DNA of 64,000 nucleotides, from assembly GCF_030540765.1 (NCBI RefSeq), contig NZ_JAUOEL010000003.1:620001-684000 (forward strand), written 5' to 3'. Of the stretch, positions 52,418-62,914 are shown piece by piece. The notes beneath the pieces are model-generated. The model ran no database searches, had not been told where the DNA came from, and was given only the letters and a program-made list of their open reading frames with translations. Position 1 is the stretch's first letter, and every line of letters begins with the position of its first letter. A program made the translations under genes and the position numbers. The stretch comes from Flavivirga jejuensis. Lineage in GTDB: Bacteria; Bacteroidota; Bacteroidia; Flavobacteriales; Flavobacteriaceae.

Positions 52418-52756
52418 TTATTTTAAAGTGTCTCCACCTTTTTCCCCTGTTCGTATTCTGTAACATTCATTAATATCTGATACAAATATTTTCCCATCTC
52501 CTACTTCACCTGTTCCGGCCGAATTAAGAATTGCTTGAATAGTTACTTCTTCAAAATCATCATTTACAACAATTGATATATGTCTACGTTGAATATCACT
52601 TGTACTGTATGACACTCCTCTGTATACATGACCTTCTTTTTCATTCCCTAAACCAGTAACATCCCAGTAAGAGAAAAAGTTCACTCCAACATCATGTAGT
52701 GCTTCTTTAACAACACGATATTTAGATTTTCTAATAATTGCTTCAATTTTCTTCAT
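52418..52756 (-). CDS. glnB: P-II nitrogen regulatory protein
   Basis: 112 residues. MKKIEAIIRKSKYRVVKEAL opens the ferredoxin-like fold; the T-loop is GNEKEGHVYRGVSYSTSD, with Tyr50 in the place of the uridylylated Tyr51 of enteric P-II; GDGKIFVSDINECYRIRTGE holds the ATP/2-oxoglutarate contacts. It senses 2-oxoglutarate and ATP/ADP and blocks AmtB when nitrogen is plentiful. The gene's place directly before amt makes it the GlnK-type partner; the symbol follows common usage. Confidence 0.93.
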   Translation of the reverse strand: MKKIEAIIRKSKYRVVKEALHDVGVNFFSYWDVTGLGNEKEGHVYRGVSYSTSDIQRRHISIVVNDDFEEVTIQAILNSAGTGEVGDGKIFVSDINECYRIRTGEKGGDTLK

Positions 52757-52780
52757 GATTGTATCTATTATTTAGTTTTG

Positions 52781-53824
52781 TTAGAAAGAATATATAGCAG
52801 CCAAAGTAAAAGCAGCTAAACTTTTTGTAGCTTCTGAATCGTTATCAAAGAAAGCACCATCTTCCGATCCACTATCTAAACGTAATTCTGGTTTGATAAC
52901 AAGATTTTCAATAGTATAACTTCCTGTTAAAGTAGTTGCAAATACACTAGCATCTCCGTCAGCATCAGTAACTCCTAAGCCAATCACTCCATAGTCGCCA
53001 TTTTCTGCAAAATACTCTCCTCTAAGACCTAAAGCAAAAGCATCAGAAAATGAATATTGAGGATATAATGCTACACCGTAAAATCCAGTATCTAAATCAT
53101 CATTTTTTTGATAAGCAGCATTAATACCTAAATAAAATTCATCAGAAACATCAAAACCACCTGTGTAGTCAATTTCGAATCCTAATTTAGCATCGTTATC
53201 ATAATAGAAGTTTAAGAATTGCCCCTTATAACCTAATTGTGTTCCTATAGAGTATGCACCAGGAACAGAACCACCACTTGTTCCATTAAAATTCTCATCT
53301 GTAACATTCATAACAGCCAACATTAAACTAAAATCATCAGATAAAGCAAAATCTGCTTTTAAACCAACATGAGAAAATGGACCATAAGAAAACATGAAAG
53401 ATGTACTGTAGTTAAAATTTCCCGTAGGAGATATAACTTCGTATCCTAAATACGTATTAAAACGACCTAAAGTTAAAGTAGTACTTTCAGACACATTCCA
53501 GTAAGCATACAATTGATTAACAAAAATAGCATCATCACCACCAACTGCTTCTAATCCTCTTGGTCCAAAAGCTAAATCTGCAACAGCACCTGTTTTTTCA
53601 CCTTCATAACTAGCAATAACATTAGCCATACCTAAAGCAAAGCCTGTCTCATTAGCAAATGATGTTCCTGTATTTTGTGATCCTACGTCTGTAGATGTTA
53701 AATTAGTTTTGTAGTAAGCATCTACACTACCACTAATATTTAATTTTTTCTCAGTAACCTCTTCTTCTTGTGCAAATAAAACTGTTGCCATAAAAAGCAT
53801 TGAAAGCGTAAATAGTTTTTTCAT
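52781..53824 (-). CDS. Outer-membrane beta-barrel protein of the ammonium operon
   Basis: 347 residues: signal peptide MKKLFTLSMLFMATVLFAQ, then ~16 amphipathic strands (LNISGSVDAYYKTNL, SSTTLTLGRFNTYLGYEV-type strand, FYLGINAAYQ) and a final strand ending IYSF with terminal Phe. Resembles the outer-membrane beta-barrel protein of DUF1597/BBP2 type. As first gene of the operon with P-II and Amt (24 bases to P-II), it probably brings ammonium or a nitrogen compound across the outer membrane. Confidence 0.82.
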   Translation of the reverse strand: MKKLFTLSMLFMATVLFAQEEEVTEKKLNISGSVDAYYKTNLTSTDVGSQNTGTSFANETGFALGMANVIASYEGEKTGAVADLAFGPRGLEAVGGDDAIFVNQLYAYWNVSESTTLTLGRFNTYLGYEVISPTGNFNYSTSFMFSYGPFSHVGLKADFALSDDFSLMLAVMNVTDENFNGTSGGSVPGAYSIGTQLGYKGQFLNFYYDNDAKLGFEIDYTGGFDVSDEFYLGINAAYQKNDDLDTGFYGVALYPQYSFSDAFALGLRGEYFAENGDYGVIGLGVTDADGDASVFATTLTGSYTIENLVIKPELRLDSGSEDGAFFDNDSEATKSLAAFTLAAIYSF

Positions 53825-53902
53825 AATTGTTTTGAGTTTAGTTATTTAACTTTTGATTTTATTTCTAATCAACGAGGCTAATCTATACAAAAAACAAATA
53901 CA

Positions 53903-53972
53903 CCCCATAAAAAATAGGGTTGATTGAATTAATTTTATCAATATTTCATTTTTTACCCTATTTTTTTATAGG
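53903..53972. promoter_or_regulatory. Paired palindromic operators in the divergent nitrogen promoter
   Basis: CCCCATAAAAAATAGGGT (53903-53920) and ACCCTATTTTTTTATAGG (53955-53972) are near-exact reverse complements of each other, and each is itself palindromic (CCC..AT...AT.GGG). They sit 80-150 bp upstream of the barrel gene and ~320 bp from gltB. A related half site ACCCCTTATT occurs at 54211-54220. Regulator unknown. The rest of 53825-54287 shows no gene. Confidence 0.45.
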
Positions 53973-54287
53973 TATTATTTTTATTATGTGTTTTTTTGAA
54001 TTTTTAACAACTCAATTATTTGAATTATCGTCAATATTTTATATGCTTTAATGATATTATCCCTAGCAACTTGACTCTTTATTAGCATTAATTCACATAT
54101 CCGTATTTATTACTGAAAATTATAGATTTGAATATTTATTAAAAAATGCGTTTAATATTGATATATACTTATTTTTATCTCAACTTCGCTTATATAATCG
54201 GAATAATGAAATACCCCTTATTGTAATTCGAGTCTTAGTGCATATCTTAGCTCTTCAACTCAAGTTTTAAACCAAAATTTGTCGATT

Positions 54288-57200
54288 ATGCTGAAGAAAC
54301 AAGGACTATATTTACCCGAATTTGAACATGAAAACTGTGGCGCAGGTTTTATTTGTAATCTTAATGGAGATAAGACAAATCAAATCATTCATGATGCCTT
54401 AGAAATTCTCGTAAAGCTAGAACACCGTGGAGGTGTAAGTGCCGATGGAAAAACTGGTGATGGTGCTGGTTTATTAATTGATATCCCTCATGATTATTTT
54501 AAAAGAGTTTGCGATTTTAATATCCCAGCTCAAAGAGAATATGCCGTAGGTATGGTATTCTTACCAAAAACATCAAACCAATACCTATTTTGTAAAAACA
54601 CTTTTGAAGAAGAAATAAAAACACAAGGGCTTTCTATTTTAGGATGGAGAGAAGTTCCTGTAGATTCTACACAATTAGGTCAGATAGCTTTAGCTTCAGA
54701 GCCTAATATTGAGCAACTTTTTGTTGGTAAAACCGAAACGATTAGTGAAGCTGATTTTAAAGCTAAATTGTATGCTGCACGTAAAATTACTGAGCATATA
54801 ATTAGAAAATCAAAAATCTCGGAAAGCGCCTATTTTTATGTACCAAGCTTATCAACCACAACTTTAATATATAAGGGCATTATAATGCCTGAAGATATCG
54901 GTCCTTATTATACCGATTTACAACAAATAGATCTAGTAACACGTCTGGCATTAGTACACCAGCGTTTTTCTACCAATACGATGCCTACTTGGGAATTAGC
55001 ACAACCATTCCGTTTTATGTGTCAGAATGGTGAGATTAACACCTTACGTGGTAATGTTAGTAGAATGCGTGTTCGTGAAGAAATCATGAAAAGTGATGTT
55101 TTCGGACCTCAAATAGATAAATTATTCCCTATCATATTACCTGGTAAGTCCGATTCTGCTTCTATGGATATGGTGGTTGAATTATTAACGCACACAGGAA
55201 GATCGTTACCAGAAATTATGATGATGATGATTCCTGAAGCATGGGAAAAGCACAAAACCATGTCTGCCGAAAGAAAAGCATTCTACGAATACAATGGTTC
55301 TATTATGGAGCCATGGGATGGCCCAGCATCTGTACCTTTTACAGATGGTGATTACATTGGTGCTTTATTAGATAGAAACGGACTAAGGCCTTCTAGATAT
55401 ACCGTTACCAAAAGTGGTAAATTAATTATGTCGTCTGAAATCGGTGTTGTAGAAATAGAACCTGAAGATGTAGAAAAACATGGTCGATTAGAGCCTGGAA
55501 AAATGTTCTTGGTAGACATGAACAAAGGACGTATTATTGAAGATGAAGAAATTAAAAGTAAAATTGTTTCTGAAAGACCTTATAAAGAATGGTTAGACAA
55601 AACAAGATTACACCTAAAAGACGTTCCTTACACAAACGAAACCTGTCCTATTGAAACGATTGATATAAAAACAAGACAGCGTTTATTCAATTACACATTC
55701 GAAGATATCCAAGAGGTTATTACACCTATGGCCGTTGTTGGAAAAGAAGCTTTAGGCTCTATGGGAATTGATACACCTTTAGCCGTTTTGTCTGATAGAC
55801 CGCAACTTATCTCTAATTACTTCAAGCAATTGTTTGCCCAAGTTACAAACCCACCATTAGATGGTATTCGCGAAGAGATTGTAACAGATATTAGTTTAAA
55901 TTTAGGTAAAGACCGAAACATTTTCAGCATTACCGACAGACAATGTAGAAAGCTTAGAATTCAAAACCCTGTTATCTCTAATGCCGATTTAGAAAAAATA
56001 AGAAGTATTTCTATTGAAAGTTTTAAAGCTGAAACTATTGAAATACTTTATCCAAAAAATCAAGGGCTTAATGGACTTGAAGAGGCTCTTGAAAATATTA
56101 TAATACAAATTGAAAAAGCATTAGATAGAAAAACAAATATTATCATTTTATCAGATAGAGGTGTTAACCAAGAATTAGCTCCTATTCCTGCTTTATTGGC
56201 TTGTTCTTATGTAAATCATCAAATGAATCGTTTACGCAAGCGTTCTTATTTTGATATCATTATAGAATCTGCAGAACCCCGTGAACCACATCATTTTGCT
56301 ACCTTATTTGGTTATGGAGCCAGCGCTGTTAACCCTTATATGGTAAACGAAATTATCAGAATGCAAGTAAAAGAAGGTTTCATTACTGATATGGACGAAC
56401 AAAAGGCCGTTGATAATTTTAACAAAGCTATTGGAACAGGGATTTTAAAAATAATGAACAAAATAGGAATCTCTACCTTACATTCTTATAGAGGTTCTCA
56501 AATTTTCGAAATTGTTGGCTTCAATTCTCAATTTGTTGAAAAATACTTCCCTTATACCGCTTCTAGAATTGAAGGTATAGGCTTATACGAAATTGAAAGA
56601 GAAATCAATGAACGTTACAAACAAGCCTATCCAGATAATTTAATTGATAAACGTTTAGGCTTAAACATTGGAGGTGATTATAGATGGAGACGTAATGGCG
56701 AACGTCATTTATTCAATCCAACTACCGTTGCAAAATTACAACAAGCCGTTAGGTTAAGCGATCAAGCCAGCTACGATGTTTATTCAAAAGCAATTAACCA
56801 ACAGTCTGAAAACTTAATGACCATCCGTGGTTTATTTGAATTTGATAATTTAGACCCTATTCCTTTAGAAGAAGTAGAGCCATGGACAGACATAGTAAAG
56901 CGTTTTAAAACAGGCGCCATGTCTTACGGGTCTATTTCCAGAGAAGCTCATGAAAATTTAGCCATTGCCATGAACCGAATTGGTGGTAAATCAAATTCTG
57001 GTGAAGGCGGAGAAGATAGAAAACGTTTCCAAAAAGATATAAACGGTGATAGCCGTAACTCAGCAATAAAACAAGTAGCATCAGGTCGTTTTGGAGTAAC
57101 TTCGCACTATTTAACAAATGCGAAAGAAATTCAAATTAAAATGGCTCAAGGGGCAAAACCTGGCGAAGGTGGACAATTACCTGGTGAAAAAGTATTACCA

Positions 57201-58802
57201 TGGATTGCTTCAGCCAGAAACTCAACACCTTTTGTTGGCTTAATTTCACCACCTCCACATCACGATATTTATTCTATTGAAGATTTAGCACAATTAATTT
57301 TCGATTTAAAAAATGCAAACCGTGAAGCTAGGGTTAATGTTAAATTGGTTTCAGAAGTTGGAGTTGGGACTATTGCTGCTGGGGTTTCAAAAGCCAAAGC
57401 CGATGTGGTTTTAATTTCAGGATACGATGGCGGTACAGGAGCGTCACCATTAACCTCATTAAAACATGCAGGATTACCATGGGAACTTGGTTTAGCCGAA
57501 GCACAACAAACCTTAGTTTTAAATAAATTACGAAGTAGAATTGTAGTAGAGTGTGACGGTCAATTAAAAACAGGTCGGGATGTTGCTATTGCCGCTTTAC
57601 TAGGCGCTGAAGAGTTTGGATTTGCAACAGCACCATTAGTAGCCTCAGGTTGTATTATGATGCGTAAATGCCATTTAAATACATGCCCAGTAGGGATTGC
57701 TACTCAAGACAAAGAATTACGTAAAAACTTTAAAGGTACACCAGAACACGTTATTAATTTCTTCTTTTATATCGCTGAAGAATTAAGAGCAATCATGGCT
57801 CAATTAGGGTTTAGAACTTTAGGAGAGATGGTAGGACAAACACATAAGATAAATGCCAATAAAGCCATTAAACATTATAAAGCAAAAGGCTTAGATTTAT
57901 CTTCTATTTTACACAGACCAGAGGTTTATAAACAATTAACGGTTAAGAATACCGAGCAGCAAGATCATAATTTGGAGCATGTTATAGACTTCCAAATATT
58001 AAAAGATTCGCATAGAGCTTTATACAGAAAAGAAAAAACGATATTAGAATACCCTATTAAGAATACAGATCGTTCAGTTGGAGCCATTGTAAGTAATGAG
58101 ATTTCTAAAATTTATGGTCATTTAGGTTTACCCGAAGATACATTAAACATCAATTTTACTGGATCTGCAGGGCAAAGTTTTGGAGCCTTTGGAGCACACG
58201 GATTATCTTTTACTGTTGAAGGGAATACAAACGATTATTTAGGAAAAGGTTTATCTGGAGCTAAACTAATCATCAAAAAACCAGCTAAGGCAGATTTCAT
58301 AGCAGAAAACAATATCATTGTTGGTAATGTTTGTTTATTCGGTGCCGTTCAAGGAGAAGCTTATATTAATGGAATTGCTGGCGAACGTTTTGCAGTACGT
58401 AACTCTGGAGCTGTAACAGTTGTTGAAGGTGTTGGAGATCACTGTTGTGAATATATGACTGGTGGAAAAGTAATTGTACTAGGCAGCACTGGAAGAAACT
58501 TTGCAGCAGGAATGAGTGGCGGTATTGCTTATGTTTACGATCCTGATAATAAATTCGTTAACGGTTTATGCAATACAGAAACGATTGAGTTTGAAGACAT
58601 TTCTGCAGAAGATGCAGCAGATTTAAAACAAACCATAGAAAAGCATGTACTATATACAAATAGTAAATGTGGTGAAAGGTTATTAGCAGATTGGGATACG
58701 AGCTTAAGCAATTTTATAAAAGTAATGCCAATCGAATACAAACGTGCCTTAAAACGTTTAGAGACTGAAGAACCAATGGTAGAAGAATTAACAACAGCAT
58801 AG
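54288..58802 (+). CDS. gltB: Glutamate synthase (GOGAT), large subunit
   Basis: 1504 residues from the ATG at 54288; the in-frame TTG at 54279 is possible. Glutaminase domain: the propeptide ends before Cys17 in [11 protein letters not shown], the N-terminal nucleophile. The FMN/3Fe-4S region has [15 protein letters not shown], then [15 protein letters not shown] with the cluster cysteines; the C-terminal part is the GXGXG beta-helix ([31 protein letters not shown]). Converts glutamine plus 2-oxoglutarate to two glutamates. Followed by gltD after four bases. Confidence 0.97.
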   Translation: MLKKQGLYLPEFEHENCGAGFICNLNGDKTNQIIHDALEILVKLEHRGGVSADGKTGDGAGLLIDIPHDYFKRVCDFNIPAQREYAVGMVFLPKTSNQYLFCKNTFEEEIKTQGLSILGWREVPVDSTQLGQIALASEPNIEQLFVGKTETISEADFKAKLYAARKITEHIIRKSKISESAYFYVPSLSTTTLIYKGIIMPEDIGPYYTDLQQIDLVTRLALVHQRFSTNTMPTWELAQPFRFMCQNGEINTLRGNVSRMRVREEIMKSDVFGPQIDKLFPIILPGKSDSASMDMVVELLTHTGRSLPEIMMMMIPEAWEKHKTMSAERKAFYEYNGSIMEPWDGPASVPFTDGDYIGALLDRNGLRPSRYTVTKSGKLIMSSEIGVVEIEPEDVEKHGRLEPGKMFLVDMNKGRIIEDEEIKSKIVSERPYKEWLDKTRLHLKDVPYTNETCPIETIDIKTRQRLFNYTFEDIQEVITPMAVVGKEALGSMGIDTPLAVLSDRPQLISNYFKQLFAQVTNPPLDGIREEIVTDISLNLGKDRNIFSITDRQCRKLRIQNPVISNADLEKIRSISIESFKAETIEILYPKNQGLNGLEEALENIIIQIEKALDRKTNIIILSDRGVNQELAPIPALLACSYVNHQMNRLRKRSYFDIIIESAEPREPHHFATLFGYGASAVNPYMVNEIIRMQVKEGFITDMDEQKAVDNFNKAIGTGILKIMNKIGISTLHSYRGSQIFEIVGFNSQFVEKYFPYTASRIEGIGLYEIEREINERYKQAYPDNLIDKRLGLNIGGDYRWRRNGERHLFNPTTVAKLQQAVRLSDQASYDVYSKAINQQSENLMTIRGLFEFDNLDPIPLEEVEPWTDIVKRFKTGAMSYGSISREAHENLAIAMNRIGGKSNSGEGGEDRKRFQKDINGDSRNSAIKQVASGRFGVTSHYLTNAKEIQIKMAQGAKPGEGGQLPGEKVLPWIASARNSTPFVGLISPPPHHDIYSIEDLAQLIFDLKNANREARVNVKLVSEVGVGTIAAGVSKAKADVVLISGYDGGTGASPLTSLKHAGLPWELGLAEAQQTLVLNKLRSRIVVECDGQLKTGRDVAIAALLGAEEFGFATAPLVASGCIMMRKCHLNTCPVGIATQDKELRKNFKGTPEHVINFFFYIAEELRAIMAQLGFRTLGEMVGQTHKINANKAIKHYKAKGLDLSSILHRPEVYKQLTVKNTEQQDHNLEHVIDFQILKDSHRALYRKEKTILEYPIKNTDRSVGAIVSNEISKIYGHLGLPEDTLNINFTGSAGQSFGAFGAHGLSFTVEGNTNDYLGKGLSGAKLIIKKPAKADFIAENNIIVGNVCLFGAVQGEAYINGIAGERFAVRNSGAVTVVEGVGDHCCEYMTGGKVIVLGSTGRNFAAGMSGGIAYVYDPDNKFVNGLCNTETIEFEDISAEDAADLKQTIEKHVLYTNSKCGERLLADWDTSLSNFIKVMPIEYKRALKRLETEEPMVEELTTA

Positions 58803-58806
58803 TGTC

Positions 58807-60270
58807 ATGGGAAAAGTAACAGGATTTAAAGAATTTGAAAGACAAGATGAAACATACACGCCTGTAAAAGATCGTGTAAAACATTATAAAGAATTTACAG
58901 TTCCTTTAAGTGAAACTGAAATCACAAAACAAGGGTCTCGTTGTATGGATTGCGGAATTCCATTTTGCCATAGTGGTTGCCCTCTTGGTAATTTAATTCC
59001 AGATTTTAACCATATGGTACACCAAGGTGAATGGCAAAAAGCCTCATGGTTACTACATTCAACCAATAATTTTCCAGAATTTACAGGTCGCTTATGTCCT
59101 GCACCTTGTGAGAAATCGTGTGTGCTAGGTATTATTGAAGATCCTGTATCTATAGAAAATATAGAAAAAAATATTGTGGAGCGTGCCTTTAAAGAAGGTT
59201 GGATTAAACCACAACCTCCTAAAGTACGATCTGGTAAAACTATTGCCATAGTGGGATCTGGACCTGCTGGTTTAGCTGCAGCTCAACAATTAAACAGAGC
59301 AGGACATACTGTTACTGTTTTTGAAAGAGATGATGCTATTGGAGGCTTATTACGTTACGGTATTCCAAACTTTAAAATGGAAAAAGGGATCATTGATCGT
59401 CGTATCGCTATTTTGGAAGCAGAAGGCATTACGTTTAAAGTGAATGTGAATGTTGGTGTAAACTACGACGTAGACCAATTAAAAGCTTTTGATGCTGTTG
59501 TTCTATGTGGTGGCGCAACAGAAAGACGTAGCTTACCAACACCAGGTATTGATGCTGATGGTGTGGTGCAAGCCATGGATTTCCTAACACAACAAACGAA
59601 AGTATTATTTGGACAAGAAATTAAAGACCAAGTATTAGCAACAGATAAAAATGTTATTGTAATTGGTGGTGGTGATACAGGTTCAGATTGTGTAGGAACA
59701 TCAAATCGTCACGGAGCAAAATCGGTAGTGAATTTTGAAATCATGCCTAAACCTCCTGGACACCGTTCGCCAACAACACCGTGGCCTTATTGGCCTTTAC
59801 AGCTAAAAACATCGTCTTCTCATCAAGAAGGTGTCGAAAGGAACTGGTTAATTAATACTAAGGAATTTGTAACGGATAAAAACGGAAAACTGACTGCTTT
59901 AAAAACAGTTAAAGTTGAATGGAAAATGGTTCCTGGTCAACGTCCTCAGCTTATAGAAATTGAAGGCTCTGAAAAAACGTGGCCTTGCGATTTAGCATTA
60001 TTAGCACTTGGTTTCACAGGTCCTGAAAGTACACTAGCCGATAAATTAGGCCTGGAAAAAGATGCACGCTCTAATTACAAAGCCGACTATGGAAAATACC
60101 AAACCAATGTTCCAAATATTTTTGCTGCTGGCGATATGCGTCGTGGACAATCTTTAATTGTTTGGGCAATTGCCGAAGGTAGAGAAGCTGCTCGTCAAGT
60201 AGATATTTATTTAATGGGTAAATCAAATTTACCGTCTAAAGATATGGCTGGTGATTTGGTTGGTTTGTAA
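58807..60270 (+). CDS. gltD: Glutamate synthase, small subunit
   Basis: 487 residues. N-terminal cysteine clusters SRCMDCGIPFCHSGCPLG and LCPAPCEKSCVLG bind the two 4Fe-4S centres; then FAD site IAIVGSGPAGLAAAQQL and NADPH site VIVIGGGDTGSDCVG, and a C-terminal FAD motif FAAGDMRRGQSLIVWAI. Supplies electrons from NADPH to GltB. A decayed duplicate of its last ~55 codons lies at 61160-61329. Confidence 0.97.
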   Translation: MGKVTGFKEFERQDETYTPVKDRVKHYKEFTVPLSETEITKQGSRCMDCGIPFCHSGCPLGNLIPDFNHMVHQGEWQKASWLLHSTNNFPEFTGRLCPAPCEKSCVLGIIEDPVSIENIEKNIVERAFKEGWIKPQPPKVRSGKTIAIVGSGPAGLAAAQQLNRAGHTVTVFERDDAIGGLLRYGIPNFKMEKGIIDRRIAILEAEGITFKVNVNVGVNYDVDQLKAFDAVVLCGGATERRSLPTPGIDADGVVQAMDFLTQQTKVLFGQEIKDQVLATDKNVIVIGGGDTGSDCVGTSNRHGAKSVVNFEIMPKPPGHRSPTTPWPYWPLQLKTSSSHQEGVERNWLINTKEFVTDKNGKLTALKTVKVEWKMVPGQRPQLIEIEGSEKTWPCDLALLALGFTGPESTLADKLGLEKDARSNYKADYGKYQTNVPNIFAAGDMRRGQSLIVWAIAEGREAARQVDIYLMGKSNLPSKDMAGDLVGL

Positions 60271-60297
60271 ATAAGCTTTACATAAAACCAAAAAATC

Positions 60298-60930
60298 ATG
60301 TTTGGAATAATAAATTTTGAGGTTTTTTTAGTAGCAGGGATCATTTTAAATTTGACTCCTGGTACAGACACCATGTATATTTTGGGAAGAAGTATTTCTC
60401 AAGGAAAAAAAGCGGGTATTTTATCTGTTTTAGGAATTGCATCTGGTGCACTGGTTCATTGTCTTTTTGCTGCATTAGGACTCTCCATAATTCTTGCTAA
60501 ATCTGCACTTGCCTTCGAAGTAGTTAAGTATGCTGGAGCAACATATTTGATTTTTTTAGGAATTAAAATGCTAATCTCTAAATCTAACGAAAAGTTTGAA
60601 CTAAACGAAAAAAAGGAAAAACCAAATTACCGAAAAATTTATATCTCTGGAATTTTCACAAATATTCTCAATCCAAAAGTAGCCTTGTTTTTTCTTGCTT
60701 TTTTACCCCAATTTATTAATCCTCACTATACGCAAAGTCCAATCCCTTTCCTGATTCTTGGCTTAACTTTTGTCTCTACAGGAACGCTTTGGTGCTTAAC
60801 TTTAGCGATCTTCTCTTCAAAATTATCGAATCGAATAAGACAAAACTATAAAATCAAAAAATGGTTAGATAAGATCACAGGAGGACTATTTATCTCACTA
60901 GGAATTAAATTAGCTTTGTCGAAAAAATAA
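60298..60930 (+). CDS. LysE family amino-acid exporter
   Basis: 210 residues, six transmembrane helices. LysE/RhtB motif LNLTPGTDTMYILGRSISQG near residue 18-37 and GIFTNILNPKVALFFLAFLP in the middle. Exports amino acids or derivatives. It is 27 bases after gltD and before the operon terminator, so it is probably co-transcribed with gltBD, but the gltD fragment beyond it indicates that it was inserted there. Confidence 0.88.
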   Translation: MFGIINFEVFLVAGIILNLTPGTDTMYILGRSISQGKKAGILSVLGIASGALVHCLFAALGLSIILAKSALAFEVVKYAGATYLIFLGIKMLISKSNEKFELNEKKEKPNYRKIYISGIFTNILNPKVALFFLAFLPQFINPHYTQSPIPFLILGLTFVSTGTLWCLTLAIFSSKLSNRIRQNYKIKKWLDKITGGLFISLGIKLALSKK

Positions 60931-61159
60931 CAGCTATAGAATTAAGAGTAAATAACGTTCATTAAATATCCTATAATCGGGATATTACTGCAATAATGTT
61001 TATGAGATTTGGAATAAAACCAAGATATAACAAAATTTAGAAAAGAAAACTGGACAGCAATTAATATGTCTATTAACAAAAATGATTGTATTAAATCAAA
61101 AAACAATGTTGCTGAATAAAATTATTTTGCCACTTCTAACATAAACGCTTCCGCTTTTT

Positions 61160-61329
61160 CAACCATGTTTTTACTTCTGGAGATTTTGCCTAACGGACTA
61201 TCTTTAATTGTTTAGGTAATTACAAAAGATAGAGAATCTACTCTTTAAGAAGATATCTACCTAATAAGTAAACCAAATTTACCATCTACAAATATAGGAT
61301 ACAACTGGCGATTTGGTCGGTTTGTAATA
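61160..61329 (+). pseudogene. Decayed duplicate of the gltD 3' end
   Basis: 61160-61329 aligns with gltD 60103-60270: ATCTTTAATTGTTT, then GTAGAGAA/ATAGAGAA, AAATTTACC.TCTA, TGGCGATTTGG/TGGTGATTTGG and a matching ...GGTTTGTAA stop. Several in-frame stops and base changes show it is non-functional. The gap 60931-61159 before it has no recognisable gene. Confidence 0.8.
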
Positions 61330-61345
61330 ACATTATTATATTTAT

Positions 61346-61385
61346 AATAATCCCTTTGCTTTTATTAGCAAAGGGATTATTTATT
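61346..61385. terminator. Terminator of the gltBD operon, shared with the convergent VWA gene
   Basis: AATAATCCCTTTGC pairs perfectly (14 bp) with GCAAAGGGATTATT around an 8-base loop; T/A-rich on both sides. It is 17 bases after the decayed gltD stop, the normal distance for a terminator after that gene. Confidence 0.85.
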
Positions 61386-61404
61386 CTACTAAGACCACCT
61401 TAAT

Positions 61405-62910
61405 CTATAAAGTATCTATTAATGTTTCTAGATTAAAGAATATTAATGAAAGGGAAGATGATGCGTTTTTATCCCAATTATTCGGATCTTTCTTAATATA
61501 CTTAGCACATTTACTTAAACCAGACTCAATCGTATTACAAAGTCTTTCTTTATTTTTACTTTCTAATCCTAACTTAGAAAGTAAATCTTTATAATAAAAT
61601 TCTTTTTCTTTAATAAACCCCATGAACTCATAGGCCAAAGCAAGACTTTCTCCATTTTGGATTTTTTTAAAATGTAATTCTAAATACTCCAAATCTGTTT
61701 TTAAAACTTTTTTAGTAAAATCAAAAAAATGAAGCATATCATTTTGCAGTAACAAAATTTGTTCTAGCACCCAATCTTTATCTTCAGCATCTGGTTGAAG
61801 GCTTAAATACTGTTCAAATTTTTCAATAGCTTGCAAGTGAAAATCATTTGCTTCATACATTAATGCTAAATTAAATAGCGCATTATAATCTTCTGGGCTT
61901 TCCATACAAAAATCTTCAAATAATTGCTGAGCTTTTCTATACACCTCTTCTTCAATAGCTTCTACCCCTGTTAAAAACTGATGTTCTCTTTCAAAATTTA
62001 AATTTGGAAGACTACTATTGGTTTTTGGGTAGTATACTTTAAAAAATTTGGTAAAAGCTCTGGTTAATTCAAATTCATTCTGTGTATTTAGATATTTCCC
62101 TCCTGTCTGACCCGCCAAGTATTGTAAATCTCGTTCTGCTGGCGACCCTGGCTTTATATCAAAACCTATTGTATAATATTTTATTGGAATAGTATTCCCT
62201 ACAAGTGAATTTGTGTTTTGTGAAATACTATTAGAACTACTGGCCGTATTACTATTATTTGTTGTATTTGGATACCCGCCATTATTATTATTATTATTAT
62301 TATTATTAGTAGTAGTAGTAGTGGTTCCTCCATTAATAGTAACCATTGTTGTTCCTGTCCCATATACTTCTTTAGGTCTTATTTGACCACAAGTTGCTAC
62401 TCCATCACTTAAAACGATTAATTTAGATACATCTCCATCACCATAATTAGCACTATAATACTGCAATTTTTTTTTGGCAGAAATCACTGCTTCATGTAAA
62501 GGGGTTCCCCCTCCAGGTTTACCTATAGCGTTTAGCTGTTGTTGTACCATTTTATAATCACTACTAAATTTTAAGGTTTGTTGTTTCGTTGGGTCTTCTA
62601 CACAACCACCTGAAAAGGTTAAAAAAGCCACTTGTTGGTTTTCACTGTCTCCCTTTAAAATAGAAGATGTTGCCTTTAATGCAGCTTCTTTTGCTTCCTC
62701 CCATTTAGTTTTGCCGCTTTTTCCTTTTAAACCCATACTTCCAGATTTATCAATAAGAAAAATAGTAGATGATTTGTTTACAATAGAGTCATTAACAATA
62801 TTTTTTTGGCTAGAAAAGGCTGTAACATTATAGGATTCTTTATCTGGAACATATTCTATAAAAGAAAAAGTTATACTACATAAAATGCATAGTGCTATCA
62901 ACTTTTTCAT
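61405..62910 (-). CDS. Von Willebrand factor A and TPR protein, secreted
   Basis: 501 residues. Signal peptide at 1-~17, then a VWA domain with a full MIDAS, DKSGSMG (Asp54, Ser56, Ser58) and GGGTPLHEA, ending near YYTIGFDI. Inside it is a low-complexity insertion of six Thr and nine Asn encoded by a trinucleotide repeat. The second half is TPR-like (YNALFNLALMYEANDFHLQA). Likely an extracytoplasmic adhesion or assembly protein. It is four bases after the M48 protease gene, forming an operon. Confidence 0.82.
   Translation of the reverse strand: MKKLIALCILCSITFSFIEYVPDKESYNVTAFSSQKNIVNDSIVNKSSTIFLIDKSGSMGLKGKSGKTKWEEAKEAALKATSSILKGDSENQQVAFLTFSGGCVEDPTKQQTLKFSSDYKMVQQQLNAIGKPGGGTPLHEAVISAKKKLQYYSANYGDGDVSKLIVLSDGVATCGQIRPKEVYGTGTTMVTINGGTTTTTTNNNNNNNNNGGYPNTTNNSNTASSSNSISQNTNSLVGNTIPIKYYTIGFDIKPGSPAERDLQYLAGQTGGKYLNTQNEFELTRAFTKFFKVYYPKTNSSLPNLNFEREHQFLTGVEAIEEEVYRKAQQLFEDFCMESPEDYNALFNLALMYEANDFHLQAIEKFEQYLSLQPDAEDKDWVLEQILLLQNDMLHFFDFTKKVLKTDLEYLELHFKKIQNGESLALAYEFMGFIKEKEFYYKDLLSKLGLESKNKERLCNTIESGLSKCAKYIKKDPNNWDKNASSSLSLIFFNLETLIDTL
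62281..62322. repeat. Trinucleotide microsatellite inside the VWA gene
   Basis: Nine ATT followed by five AGT on the plus strand, coding for Asn9 and Thr5 on the minus strand. Slippage would change protein length in whole residues without frameshift. Confidence 0.9.
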
Positions 62911-62914
62911 AGCT

